A stretch of DNA of 64,000 nt, taken from contig OW121743.1 in the NCBI GenBank assembly GCA_933228675.1, positions 17,860,884 to 17,924,883 of the forward strand. Direction: 5' to 3'. The notes below the pieces were generated by a model. It was not told the origin of the DNA and made no database searches. It worked only from the letters and a program-made list of their open reading frames with translations. Below, in pieces: positions 47,440 to 57,614 of the stretch. This stretch comes from Stomorhina lunata. Taxonomy: Eukaryota; Arthropoda; Insecta; Diptera; Rhiniidae. The first letter of the stretch is position 1. The number at the start of each line of letters is the position of its first letter. The translations under genes and the position numbers were made by a program.

Positions 47440-47761
47440 TCCAATAATACCGGTTTGGAACGTTATATTGTTAAACACGATAATGGAGAAAGGCTGATCG
47501 AGCTATGTTGCGAAAAGAATCTTGTTGTGGGCGGCACTATTTTCCCCTCATAAAGAACAGCATAAAATAACCTGGATTTCGCTGAATGACATCACTAAGA
47601 ATCAAATCGACCATATTTTAATAAATTCTAAGTGGCGATCATCTTTACTTGATGTACGCTCGAGGCGCGGAGCTGATATAAATAGGGACCATCATTTAGT
47701 GATGTGTAAAATTCGGCTAAAGGTGGCTGCTCTGATACGGCGAAAGCAGATCAGAAAATAG
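47440..47761 (+). pseudogene. RTE endonuclease, C-terminal half (broken)
   Basis: Contains NGERLIELCCEKNLVVGG, then HKITWISLNDITKNQIDHIL and RSRRGADINRDHHLVMCKIR, typical of the second half of the RTE endonuclease with its final DHHLV box. The segment joining it to the N-terminal half is shorter than in intact relatives, and the GDLNAKVG-type box is not found, which points to a deletion of some tens of codons near 47445. A stop codon ends the frame at 47759-47761. After it, decayed linker coding continues to about 48180. Confidence 0.8.
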
Positions 47762-48239
47762 ATGTAGGGAAACTGGAATCCGAAAGTCATCGAAATGCCT
47801 TTATTACTTCCATAAGAAATCGGCTTCCAGATGTAATAAGCAACAAGGGTGCCAGTATTAATAAAATTTCCAGGTGTGTCACACAAACATACAATGAAGT
47901 TGGTCAACAAATCCTAGAATTTAAAGATCACAAAAGAAAAATTTGGATAACACAGGCAACATGGGTCTTGGTAGAACGACGCAGATCCCTAAAAAAATAC
48001 AATGATAAATGAAAACGGAGATGATGGAGCACTCAGTCCAACATATTGTGATCTATCCAATAAAATAAAGAAGTCTGTAAGAAGGGACAAGAGAATGTGA
48101 ATAGACGAGCAAGCGAGCCAAGCTGAATCAGCTGCAAGTAAAGGCGATATGAAGACCTTGTATAATATATCAAGGGCGTTGTGAGGCCCTATGCTCCCCT
48201 GGGAGTCAAGGATGATGACTTTTTTCTTGCTGAACAAAA

Positions 48240-48515
48240 GTTAGCCGATTTGCGATTACGATCAAACCGCTTAACCGTTTGAAACCAGTTTTATAGCTTA
48301 TGTTCGTAAAGATTCAGAGCAGGTTTGTGTTTATAAAAGAACACGATAGATGGCGTTGTTGCAAAGATATGAACACTTAGATATATAGCGAAAATATTTA
48401 CAATTCAAAACTTTATATGGAAAAAGCTTGAATGAATAGCATATAAAAAAATGAAATAAGTTTGGATTTGTAGCATAAGCTATCTTGAGTGGCACGTTTG
48501 TCGGGTTCAGCTAGT
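48240..48515 (+). mobile_element. Helitron-like 3' end, second family
   Basis: Ends GGCACGTTTGTCGGGTTCAG followed by CTAGT (48511-48515), the CTRR-T terminus with an imperfect GGCACG hairpin upstream. The body contains GATAGATGGCGTTGTTGC but no 132-bp array. The 5' boundary is unclear. Confidence 0.5.
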
Positions 48516-49011
48516 ACATATATATTTACATCTCAAAATATCCCTGTAGTTCCATTTACGAGACCCTAATCAAATACTGATAAAATTAAATTCTTAAAAG
48601 AACTCAATCGCCGATTTATATACAGTCAGAGCCATCCAAGAATACCCATCGACCCCTTTTAGTACCAAGTAATTTTTATATCTCCACATTTCATTAGTAT
48701 TTGGTGCATTTCTTAAATTTCGTACTACTGGGTTCTATTATTTTCATAATTCTGTGTCCCCTACTTAAAAACATAAGTATTTCCAGGGTATGTTACCATA
48801 ATATCAAAAGCTTTGTTCTATTTGCTTTTCAACTTTCGCCCACACTTTAATGAATTATTGTAATAAAAAGTCATTGACTTTACAGATAGAAATGAATTTA
48901 TGTGGAAGATAAAAGGCAGAAATAATGAAAATATTAAAATTGTAGGGCAATGATGTATAGAATTGGACTCCGTAAAGATCTAAGACGAAAAATTGGTCTT
49001 AGAAGAGAAAT
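48516..49011. other. Spacer, no gene seen
   Basis: Unique DNA. A phrase near 48655 (CCCCTTTTAGTACCAAG) weakly resembles the short dispersed repeat at 9549. Confidence 0.45.
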
Positions 49012-49014
49012 CTG

Positions 49015-49291
49015 GGGCCAAATAGCAGCATTAGATATCGATCGAAATGTTAGATATTTTAGAAAAAATTGTGTAGCGTACTTTTAGGATAATCTTAATA
49101 ATAAATAAAATTAAAGGTGTACTACATTATAACTTATTTCTCAAAACTTCCCTGAAAGTAAAAGTATTTCATTTAAACTAAATGTTAAGACAAACAAATT
49201 TTATTAAACTTTCTGCAAAATAAATTATTTTAAAAAATATTAGCTTAAAGGTTTGAGTTATCGATCGATTAAGAATTCGGCGATTTGGCTC
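49015..49291 (+). mobile_element. Harbinger-like MITE I
   Basis: A 277-bp element from GGGCCAAATAGCAGCATTAG to ..CGGCGATTTGGCTC, flanked by CTG at 49012-49014 and 49292-49294. The subfamily I interior is present (CTTTTAGGATAATCTTAAT). Immediately to its right begins the 12-bp array. Confidence 0.9.
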
Positions 49292-49354
49292 CTGTTCTTG
49301 ATTCTCTTCTAGATTCCGCTATTGATTCGGTTCCTGATTCTATTCTTTATTCTG
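49292..49354 (+). repeat. 12-bp array (GTTCTTGATTCT), left piece
   Basis: Five diverged 12-bp units between two MITEs. In phase with the array resuming at 49646 once the MITE at 49355-49645 and one CTG are set aside. Confidence 0.9.
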
Positions 49355-49645
49355 AGGCCAAATTACCGCATTCGATTTCGATCGAAAATTCAGACTTTAG
49401 GGATGTTCATAGGAACTTCAATGCAAATAGTTTATTGAAATTTGGTATCCATTTTGAATCGTTTTTAAAAATATATAGTTCAAATAAAACTCTTCTACTA
49501 TTGTTCATCTTTTGGCAAATAACTTAAAAAAAATATAGTAAACTGTGCATCTTTTAAATAATTTTGATTATCCTTAAAGTATGCTATACAAGTGTTTGGA
49601 AAATATCTAAGATTTCGATCGATATCGAATGCCGTAATTTGGCCC
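49355..49645 (-). mobile_element. Harbinger-like MITE II in 12-bp array
   Basis: A 291-bp element from AGGCCAAATTACCGCATTCG to ..GAATGCCGTAATTTGGCCC, with CTG at 49352-49354 and 49646-49648. Subfamily II interior in reverse orientation (GATTATCCTTAAAGTATGCT near the right end). It lies inside the 12-bp array. The plus- and minus-strand open frames that cover this stretch are repeat- and MITE-derived. Confidence 0.93.
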
Positions 49646-50241
49646 CTGTTCCTGATTCTGTTGATGAATCTGTTCTTGATTACGTTCTTGATTTTATTCT
49701 TAATTCTGTTCTTGATTCTATTCTTGATTTTGTTGTTAAATCTATTCTTGATTTTTTTAAATCTGTTCTTGATTCTATTTTTGATTCTGTTCTTGATTCT
49801 GTTCTTGATTCTGTTCTTGATTCTGTTCTTGATTTCATTCATGATTTTGTTCTTCATTTTGTTCTTGATTTTGTTCTTGATTCAGTTCTTGATTCTGTTC
49901 TTGATTGTGTTCGTGATTCACTTTTTGATTCAGTTCTTGATTCTGTTTTCGATTTTGTTCTTGATTGAGTTCTTGATTCAGTTCTTGATTATGTTACCGA
50001 TTTTGTTCTTGATTCTGTTCTTAATTCAGCTCTCGATTAAGTTCGTGATTCTTTTCTCGATTTTGTTCTTCATTATGGCCGTGATTCAGTTCTTGATTTT
50101 TTTCTTCATTGAGTTCTTTGATTTCTTTTTGATTCTATTCTTGTTTCTATTCTTACTTCTGTTCCATTTTCTGTTCATTATTGTCTTCTTGATTCTGTCC
50201 TTAATTAAATTTTTTAATACTTTCTTGATTTTGTTTTTGAG
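49646..50241 (+). repeat. 12-bp array (GTTCTTGATTCT), right piece
   Basis: About 49 heterogeneous units. Because 12 is a multiple of 3, all frames give periodic peptides (VLDS, LFLI), producing overlapping open frames of 119-219 codons on both strands that are not genes. The unit changes to an 11-mer at about 50242. Confidence 0.93.
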
Positions 50242-51967
50242 TCTGTTCTAGTTCTGTTCTAGTTCTGTTCTAGTTCTGTTCTAGTTCTGTTCTAGTTCTG
50301 TTCTAGTTCTGTTCTAGTTCTGTTCTAGTTCTGTTCTAGTTCTGTTCTAGTTCTGTTCTAGTTCTGTTCTAGTTCTGTTCTAGTTCTGTTCTAGTTCTGT
50401 TCTAGTTCTGTTCTAGTTCTGTTCTAGTTCTGTTCTAGTTCTGTTCTAGTTCTGTTCTAGTTCTGTTCTAGTTCTGTTCTAGTTCTGTTCTAGTTCTGTT
50501 CTAGTTCTGTTCTAGTTCTGTTCTAGTTCTGTTCTAGTTCTGTTCTAGTTCTGTTCTAGTTCTGTTCTAGTTCTGTTCTAGTTCTGTTCTAGTTCTGTTC
50601 TAGTTCTGTTCTAGTTCTGTTCTAGTTCTGTTCTAGTTCTGTTCTAGTTCTGTTCTAGTTCTGTTCTAGTTCTGTTCTAGTTCTGTTCTAGTTCTGTTCT
50701 AGTTCTGTTCTAGTTCTGTTCTAGTTCTGTTCTAGTTCTGTTCTAGTTCTGTTCTAGTTCTGTTCTAGTTCTGTTCTAGTTCTGTTCTAGTTCTGTTCTA
50801 GTTCTGTTCTAGTTCTGTTCTAGTTCTGTTCTAGTTCTGTTCTAGTTCTGTTCTAGTTCTGTTCTAGTTCTGTTCTAGTTCTGTTCTAGTTCTGTTCTAG
50901 TTCTGTTCTAGTTCTGTTCTAGTTCTGTTCTAGTTCTGTTCTAGTTCTGTTCTAGTTCTGTTCTAGTTCTGTTCTAGTTCTGTTCTAGTTCTGTTCTAGT
51001 TCTGTTCTAGTTCTGTTCTAGTTCTGTTCTAGTTCTGTTCTAGTTCTGTTCTAGTTCTGTTCTAGTTCTGTTCTAGTTCTGTTCTAGTTCTGTTCTAGTT
51101 CTGTTCTAGTTCTGTTCTAGTTCTGTTCTAGTTCTGTTCTAGTTCTGTTCTAGTTCTGTTCTAGTTCTGTTCTAGTTCTGTTCTAGTTCTGTTCTAGTTC
51201 TGTTCTAGTTCTGTTCTAGTTCTGTTCTAGTTCTGTTCTAGTTCTGTTCTAGTTCTGTTCTAGTTCTGTTCTAGTTCTGTTCTAGTTCTGTTCTAGTTCT
51301 GTTCTAGTTCTGTTCTAGTTCTGTTCTAGTTCTGTTCTAGTTCTGTTCTAGTTCTGTTCTAGTTCTGTTCTAGTTCTGTTCTAGTTCTGTTCTAGTTCTG
51401 TTCTAGTTCTGTTCTAGTTCTAGTTCTGTTCTAGTTCTGTTCTAGTTCTGTTCTAGTTCTGTTCTAGTTCTGTTCTAGTTCTGTTCTAGTTCTGTTCTAG
51501 TTCTGTTCTAGTTCTGTTCTAGTTCTGTTCTAGTTCTGTTCTAGTTCTGTTCTAGTTCTGTTCTAGTTCTGTTCTAGTTCTGTTCTAGTTCTGTTCTAGT
51601 TCTGTTCTAGTTCTGTTCTAGTTCTGTTCTAGTTCTGTTCTAGTTCTGTTCTAGTTCTGTTCTAGTTCTGTTCTAGTTCTGTTCTAGTTCTGTTCTAGTT
51701 CTGTTCTAGTTCTGTTCTAGTTCTGTTCTAGTTCTGTTCTAGTTCTGCTCTAGTTCTGTTCTAGTTCTGTTCTAGTTCTGTTCTAGTTCTGTTCTAGTAC
51801 TGTTCTAGCTCTGTTCTAGTTATGTTCTAGTTCTGTTCTAGTTCTGTTCTAGTTCTGTTCTAGTTCTGTTCTAGTTCTGTTCTAGTTCTGTTCTAGTTCT
51901 GTTCTAGTTCTGTTCTAGTTCTGTTCTAGTTCTGTTCTAGTTCTGTTCTAGTTCTGTTCTAGTTCTG
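50242..51967 (+). repeat. 11-bp array (GTTCTGTTCTA)
   Basis: About 157 very uniform units of GTTCTGTTCTA. There is a single shortened unit at about 51416-51422 and a few substitutions near 51,745-51,825. Continues after the MITE at 51968-52282 as a decaying tail to about 52363. Confidence 0.97.
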
Positions 51968-52282
51968 GGCCAAATTGCCGCATTCGATGTCAATCGAAAC
52001 TCAGACTTTTAAGCAAATATTATGAAGCATACCTTAGGGATTTTCAAAATAATTTATTTTGCAAAAAGTTTAATAAAATTTGATATTTAAACGTATCCGT
52101 TTGTTTGTCAAAACATTTAGTTTTAATGAAATTCTTTTAAATCAGGGAACTTTTGGCAAATAAGTTATAGTATAGTGAACCTTAGATGTTATATATTAGA
52201 CAAATTATCCTAAAAGTATGTTAAACAAATATTTCTTAAATATCTTACATTTCGATCGATATCTAGTGCCGCTAGTTGGCGC
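51968..52282 (-). mobile_element. Harbinger-like MITE I in 11-bp array
   Basis: A 315-bp element from GGCCAAATTGCCGCATTCGA to ..TGCCGCTAGTTGGCGC, flanked by CTG at 51965-51967 and 52283-52285. Subfamily I in reverse orientation. Removing it and one CTG gives AGTTCTGTTCTAG, the exact array phase. Confidence 0.93.
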
Positions 52283-52285
52283 CTG

Positions 52286-52363
52286 TTCTAGTTCTGTTTT
52301 AGTTCTATTCTAGTCTCCTATAGATGTGTTCTATTATAGCTCTGTTATAAGTCTGTTATAGCT
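52286..52363 (+). repeat. Degenerate tail of the 11-bp array
   Basis: TTCTAGTTCTGTTTTAGTTC and further degraded units to TCTGTTATAGC. Confidence 0.8.
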
Positions 52364-54400
52364 TATTTACATTTTTCCTTAATTTTTATTTTTAATGTTT
52401 TTAAATCTAATTTAATTTCCTAATAACAAAATTTTTTTTTTAAATTTTACATTTATTTAAATAAATTTATTTGTTTTTTATTTATTTTAATTTACTTTAT
52501 AACTTTCTGGCTTTGTTTGCCTAAAATTGTGTTGAATTTTTAATTAACACTTTTGGTATTTTAGGAAATTTTTGTTGCAGCAAAAATTAAATTATAGAAA
52601 TAATTGAATTTTCAAATCTACTTATGTGTAAAATAATATGAATTTGATATTTTAATGCATTTTGGATGCAGGTTTAGAACTGAAATGGAATTTATTATTT
52701 ACATTTAATATTTTATAGATTTTGTTAATGATTTTTAAATTATTATAACAGAATATTTGAATAATTTGTTATATTTAATGTAAACGTAGTAGGCAGTTGA
52801 GCCCGAAGGGATTGATATGAATTTGAAGCTAAAATTTCTGTGAATTGGGAGTTCCTAAAACTATTGTAAATATTTGTTTCCGGTAATGGTTTTAAATAAT
52901 TCTCTATATAATCAAATATGTTAGATTCAGTTATGGCAAAAAGGAGGTCAAGGGATTTAAAATTAAAAATTTATGATATTTTATTATACAAAAGCAAATT
53001 GGCAGTAAATGTTAGTTTTGTGGAGTAAGTAAAAGGTAAAGTTTTAAGAAGTAGAGACTTTAAGGAGGTTTATATTTATATATTTATATCATAAGATCGA
53101 TTTTTTTAAGATAGCCTTATAATCTCCTTGTTTCACTCCTCTGGTTTTCTTTCTAGAACAAAACCTCCTGAACATAACAAAACTCGAACTACACAAATAA
53201 ATGAACTCAAATTGATTTTGCTCAATATTTGTTTTTGCATTATTTATATTCATTAGAGTCTATCGTTTATAAATTAAATTTATTTATTTTTAATTTCAAT
53301 GCAAATTACTTCCAATAGTCCTTTGCCCCCGTCCAATTTAGCTGTCAATTATATTTGTTCAATAAATTTTTTTCCCCGAGTAATTTATTACAATTAAAAT
53401 TTGTCACCATTCAATATTGAATAGTAATTATAATTTCATACACTTTATTAACAAATTGCATTTAGTTATTTACCATAAATATTAATTATGAAATAAATTT
53501 CCATGAATAATACTTTTTTTTTGTTAATAATAAATTAACAATTGTCAAACAATTAAAAAATCATTTAATTTAGACATTCATTTATGTGACGGCATTTTAG
53601 ACTGAGGTTTTAGTTTCATTAATTTCAAATACTAACAGTTTTCATTTAAAACAACTCAAACAAATTTCATTGCATACCTTAAGGCTTATTGATATATAAC
53701 ATCATTTGTCTTACTAGTAGGGTTCACAAAATTCGTTCGTTACTCTCACAGAAAAGGTAATTTTATATAAATTTTTAATTTCTATTAAAATTTATGATTT
53801 TTAGTAAAGCAAATTTAGAGGATAATTATCCTTATTATATTGACTTTTTTGTTTATATTGATTATATTTATGTAATTACTAGTTTATTATCAATAGATTG
53901 AAAAAACCTTTTTTTTTGCTTTTGTGATATTATGAGTATAATTGAAATTCGAGTACATAATTAACACAAAATTAAAAATTGGTTATTATTTAAAGCTTGG
54001 TCAATTTGTGGCTAGTTCTGTTATCCATTTCAAATCTACGTTAAGTGGCCAAAATACGACAACTGTCTCCTCACAAAGGGACTAATATGACGTTTTCCTA
54101 CAACCATGAAATATTCGAATGATGAATATGAATATTTTTCGGAGAAAGACATCTCTCATACCATTTCTTTCCATGTAGCGCGTGTTTTTTTTAGAGTGTT
54201 ATAAGTTTAAGTTGGCATCACTGCTTTATTTGGCAGGCAGCCGATGATAAGTCAGCGTCATTTGGTTCCTAGAAACTTTCAGTTTGTGGTAGCTGCATGT
54301 GATGGAATGGAAAAAGAAAAATAGACAGTAATTAATTCCAGATCATCGATGAGAGTCCATCTTGTGAATTTCAATACCCGCTAGATCAAAATAGTATATC
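52364..54400. other. 2-kb A+T-rich spacer, no gene seen
   Basis: Strongly A+T-rich, with no array or recognised element to about 53,990. From 54,000 the composition is less A+T-rich and may be old retrotransposon sequence, but I cannot name it. Confidence 0.5.
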
Positions 54401-54640
54401 ATGCAAAAAAAGCGCGCCCAGCTTAAGAGTCCTCAAAATTGAAAGAGTGGCCAGTGGCAGAGAAGACGAGTTGCTATCTCCTCTTCTTCGATGTTGTGAC
54501 AACTGCTACAGTAGTCATAGTATTAAAGGTTAAGTCTTCTGGTAGACTTAACCTTTAATAAAACTAAGCTTTTAGAACATTTATTTTTACAAGTGGGCCA
54601 TGATTGCCTGGAGATTGAACAAGTGGTTTCAGTGTACCAA
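54401..54640 (-). pseudogene. I-like retrotransposon C-terminus (copy 1)
   Basis: On the minus strand, CSSCHNIEEEEIATRLLCHW matches the terminal Cys/His knuckle found after the RNase H domain of I-type non-LTR retrotransposons (CxxC followed by HLLCxCPAL-like). Multiple stops and frame changes. It is separated from its RNase H part (54860-55280) by a SINE-like insertion. Confidence 0.6.
54521..54560. repeat. Small perfect hairpin
   Basis: 17-bp arms (TATTAAAGGTTAAGTCT and its complement) around a 6-nt loop, TCTGGT, inside the decayed I-like sequence. Confidence 0.85.
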
Positions 54641-54685
54641 GTGTTCTATGCTAACCCATAAAAGATTGCCTAATTACTGATTTGA

Positions 54686-54860
54686 TGTGAACCGCCGTGG
54701 TATAGCAGGTTAGTCATCCGCCTAGCATACCAGAGGCCCCAAGTTCGATCCCTGGCCAGACTCACTTGAAAAAAATAAATTTTCAACAAATGCGGCGGTT
54801 CACCTCATAACTCAGCTAGCCACTGGTTATTGAGTATTAGGCTATATAAAACTTCTCTAA
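54686..54860 (+). mobile_element. tRNA-derived SINE-like insertion
   Basis: The head GCCGTGGTATAGCAGGTTAG carries an A-box-like motif, and AAGTTCGATCCC (54741-54752) is a B box. GTGAACCGCCG at the start has an inverted match, GCGGCGGTTCAC, near 54800. It lies within an otherwise continuous I-like retrotransposon remnant, so it is probably an insertion. The right end is approximate. Confidence 0.6.
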
Positions 54861-55280
54861 CTAATGCATTTGCCGTTCGGAGCGTTCGTTTAAACGTAGG
54901 TCCCTTTCAATGAGTCTAAAAATAGAATCGGATGCAGCTCATTGTCCGAGAGAAGTACCCCAATTGAAATGTTGTTGGGCGGATGGCGGCAAGCCCGTTA
55001 TTTAGTCAATGTTTTCCTGACTAAGGGGAGCACCGAATTTCGCAAGTTTGTCCGCAGTGAAGTTAACAGGTATGTTGTTATGCCCGGGTACCCAAAAAAG
55101 TTTAATGTTACAATGTCTCGCCATCTTGTTAAGAGATGCCCGGCATTCGCGACTTAGAACAGATGTTGTATATTCCATCTTATCTTATCCAATTAACTGC
55201 ATTGTATATGACTGATATTTCGGCTTAAAGAAACTACCTAAATAGGGAGCCTAAAACAAATTTCGTTCCCTAATATAGGG
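54860..55280 (-). pseudogene. I-like retrotransposon RNase H domain (copy 1)
   Basis: On the minus strand, MARHCNIKLFWVPGHNNIPV followed by NFTADKLAKFGAPLSQENID is the RNase H signature region (WVPGHxxIxxN.xAD.LA) of I-type elements. Preceded by TTSVLSRECRASLNK, and further upstream by a decayed FRLP-type segment near 55,270. A stop follows QENID. RNase H is known from the I and related clades but not from RTE, so this is a different element from the RTE copies nearby. The 71-codon plus-strand frame (54942-55157) is the antisense shadow. Confidence 0.75.
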
Positions 55281-55392
55281 ATGAAGAAGCTTCCTCCACA
55301 ACTTTCTTTCACTTAAATAAGTCCATATATATCCGCAAACATCCGTCATCAAGGGATGAGTGATCTCCAGAGATAGCTACTGTATAGACCAG

Positions 55393-55686
55393 GGCCAAAT
55401 TAACGCATTCGATATCGATCGAAATCTTAGATATTTTCAAAACATTTGTATAGCATACTTTAAGGATAATCAAAATTATTTAAAAAATTCACAGTTTACT
55501 ATATTTTTTTGAAGTTTTTTGCCAAAAGATGAACAATAGTAAAAGAGCTTTAATTGAACTACTCAAAATGGATACCAAACTTCAATAAACTTTTTGCATC
55601 GAAGTAGCTTTCAACATCCCTAAAGTATACTTCACAATATTTGCCTTTTGAGTTTTCGATCGATATCGAATGCGGTAATTTGGCCC
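55393..55686 (+). mobile_element. Harbinger-like MITE II
   Basis: A 294-bp element from GGCCAAATTAACGCATTCGA to ..AATGCGGTAATTTGGCCC with CAG at 55390-55392 and 55687-55689. Subfamily II in forward orientation (GCATACTTTAAGGATAATC near the left end). It lies immediately beside I-like retrotransposon coding, and the minus-strand frame 55894-55559 runs from retrotransposon into the MITE. Confidence 0.93.
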
Positions 55687-55689
55687 CAG

Positions 55690-56062
55690 ATAAATCATAA
55701 AGAAAATCTAGACCCTTATGAAGATTCTTTAGATTTTTAAGAGCAGGACAGTGACAGAGTAGGTGAGTGAGTGACTGACTGACTGTCTCTTCCTTATCGA
55801 TGTTGCGACAACTACGAATATAGTCGTTATTTTGAAGAATAAATCTTCTGGCATGTACCTCAAAAACGCAGTACTCTGTGAGCGTTGAGATCAAGTTCCG
55901 AAGAAGGTAGTGTGTTCTGGGCTGACCAGTAAATTAGTCAACGTCTTCCTGCCTAAGTAGAGCACTAGATTTTTCAACTATATCCGCGGGTGATGTACCG
56001 TATATTGGATACCAAGCAACAGTTCTGATTGGTCTTATCTTGGTTATCCTTCATCTCAACTG
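55690..56062 (-). pseudogene. I-like retrotransposon C-terminus (copy 2)
   Basis: On the minus strand, VAWYPIYGTSPADIVEKSSA is a degraded end of RNase H. It is followed by ARRFILQNNDYIRSCRNIDK and ETVSQSLTHLLCHCPALKN, the terminal knuckle. A stop falls after RQEDVD. The RNase H start of this copy is displaced to 57000-57120 and 57615-57720 by plus-strand RTE insertions. Confidence 0.75.
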
Positions 56063-56084
56063 ACCTTTTCGTGGTATCACCCGA

Positions 56085-56995
56085 GAAACTATATTAACAT
56101 CCGTTACAGTAGTAATGAAATATGCTGATGACATATGTCTTCTAAGCCAAAGCTCAGGTCACTGCTATCACTGTCAAATTTCGGATAGCTAGTTTGCAAA
56201 CCAATATTTTCAAGACAAAGTTTATGCCTGAAGGCTATGGCGCAAACTCGTCGACATACGTCAATGTGGATAACGAGGATTATCTTTAAAGTTTGGTATC
56301 TACAAAAGCTGGCGCCGACGAGGACATTGAATCGCGTATTAATGAGGCGAAATCTGGGAGGTTACTGCGTATTTCGATTCGAAAGAATATATTTTCGAAA
56401 TACAATGCATACAAATTCGAACAGTTTTATTTTCGAATTGAGATACACAGTTACTCCCCTTCATTCGGTATTCTCCGAGCTATTTGGAAATCTCGGCAAA
56501 TACCAACAATAACTATGTACCGAATATACAACTGGAATGTCAAGTCCATCTTGTATTACGGCTGCGAAACTTGAAAGTGCACAAATGCCATCGATAAGCG
56601 CCTATAAAACCTTTGCAAACAAATTTAATTGAGTAAATTAAGGTACATCCTTAATAAAAGGCCGAATCGCATAAGAAAAGAAGATCTACTAAGCACCACA
56701 AACCAAATCCCTACTTCTATAGAGGTATGTTAATAGAAATGGCGGTGGATAGGCCGCATACTTCGAAGGCCAAATACCAACATTGCTCTACAAGCGCTCT
56801 GTTGAAGTCCACAGGGAAGAGGCCGTCGTGTTGTTGAACCTGCTGAAACCTGAAACTTGCGTGGAGATGATCAATTGACGCGGAGATGCAATAAGCAAAC
56901 TATTCATGGAATGATGTAGCCCTAACATCTCGCAATCGATATAAAAGGATGGTATCCACTGGGAGTCAAGGATAACAAAAGAAGGTGAATGTAGT
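56085..56995 (+). pseudogene. RTE reverse transcriptase 3' half
   Basis: Begins just before the RT catalytic box VMKYADDICLLS (the YADD aspartates are intact). It continues through ADEDIESRINEAKSG, FGILRAIWKSRQIP and NVKSILYYGCET, then WRWIGRILRRPNTNIALQAL and a GRGRRVVEPAETW-like segment, and ends with the RTE tail ACTGGGAGTCAAGGATAAC near 56,970. Stops and frameshifts are frequent (after KVYA, after YGCET, within the C-terminus). An extra, in-frame segment of about 105 bp lies at 56358-56462. It is 5'-truncated and inserted in the I-like copy. Confidence 0.82.
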
Positions 56996-56999
56996 AATA

Positions 57000-57120
57000 T
57001 AACATGTGCCTTGAGTTCTGAGAGATGACATTCGCGAGTGAGAACAGATGTGGTATGGGCATTAGATAGGGATTTATGGCGGCCTGACTATCGACGCAGA
57101 AACGAATATCTCTGTCGTAT
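57000..57120 (-). pseudogene. I-like RNase H start, displaced piece
   Basis: On the minus strand, DIRFCVDSQAAINPYLMPIP holds the RNase H DSQAA box with its aspartate. In a neighbouring frame, TTSVLTRECHLSELK parallels TTSVLSRECRASLNK of copy 1. RTE sequences flank it on both sides, in the opposite orientation. Confidence 0.7.
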
Positions 57121-57122
57121 AT

Positions 57123-57606
57123 TTTTGGATGTAATGGGATGAAGCTGTTGCCTGGCGTTTTCAGTTACCAGGTAAGACCTGTATCCAATTCCTACTCTAA
57201 CCTCTTCGTGGTACATCCCGGTAACCTGAGCAACCTACTTGAAGATGGGGTAAACAACTCGTGTGGGATTCTAAGTCGGGGCTTATATAGGAGGGAGTTA
57301 TCTTAAAGCCATTTCAACGTATTTGGTCTGAGGATCTATGATAAGTGTACTTAGAAAAGTGGCGGCTGCAAGCGGGCATCCGTCTCGGATCGATCGTCTC
57401 GCTATACAAATGTGGCTCGTGTCTTTGGACTCATAACCCATCGATATAGCACTTACGATACTTACGGAATATACTACTCCAAGGGGTAATTATGCGAGAA
57501 ATCCCCCTGCTACGGATTTTGGAGGTGCCTAATCTATGCAAGAACATTACGATGAATAAAACTAGTGTGGCCCTATGCTCTACTGGAAGTAAAGGATAAC
57601 AGAAGA
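57123..57606 (+). mobile_element. Minimal RTE derivative: 5' leader joined to 3' tail
   Basis: 57123-57560 aligns by eye with the RTE leader at 46556-47040 (shared ACTACTCCAAGGGGTAAT, CGAGAAATCCCCCTGCTACG and others). At about 57567 it joins directly to the 3' tail GGCCCTATGCTCTACTGGAA, AGTAAAGGATAACAGAAG. All coding sequence is missing, leaving a roughly 485-bp element with both ends. Such a derivative could be mobilised in trans by an active RTE, like other internally deleted LINE derivatives. Confidence 0.75.
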
Positions 57607-57614
57607 TATTTTGG

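Larger units (their letters stand above)
46548..48230 (+). mobile_element. RTE-type non-LTR retrotransposon, RT-deleted copy
   Basis: A 5' non-coding leader (46556-47040) is nearly the same as that at 57123-57560. It is followed by a broken apurinic-type endonuclease region, a linker containing SAASKGDMKTLYNIS (about 48125-48175), and then directly the 3' tail (GGCCCTATGCTCCCCTGGGA near 48183, GTCAAGGATGATGAC). The whole reverse-transcriptase domain between the linker and the tail is missing. Autonomous RTE elements encode an endonuclease and a reverse transcriptase, so this copy can only be a dead or trans-mobilised derivative. Confidence 0.8.

Noticed and set aside
49498..50251. Overlapping VLDS, LFLI and KNRI repeat frames on both strands
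   Set aside because: A 12-bp repeat read in several frames, partly across a MITE.
54942..55157. 71-codon plus-strand frame
   Set aside because: Antisense shadow of the minus-strand I-like RNase H remnant.
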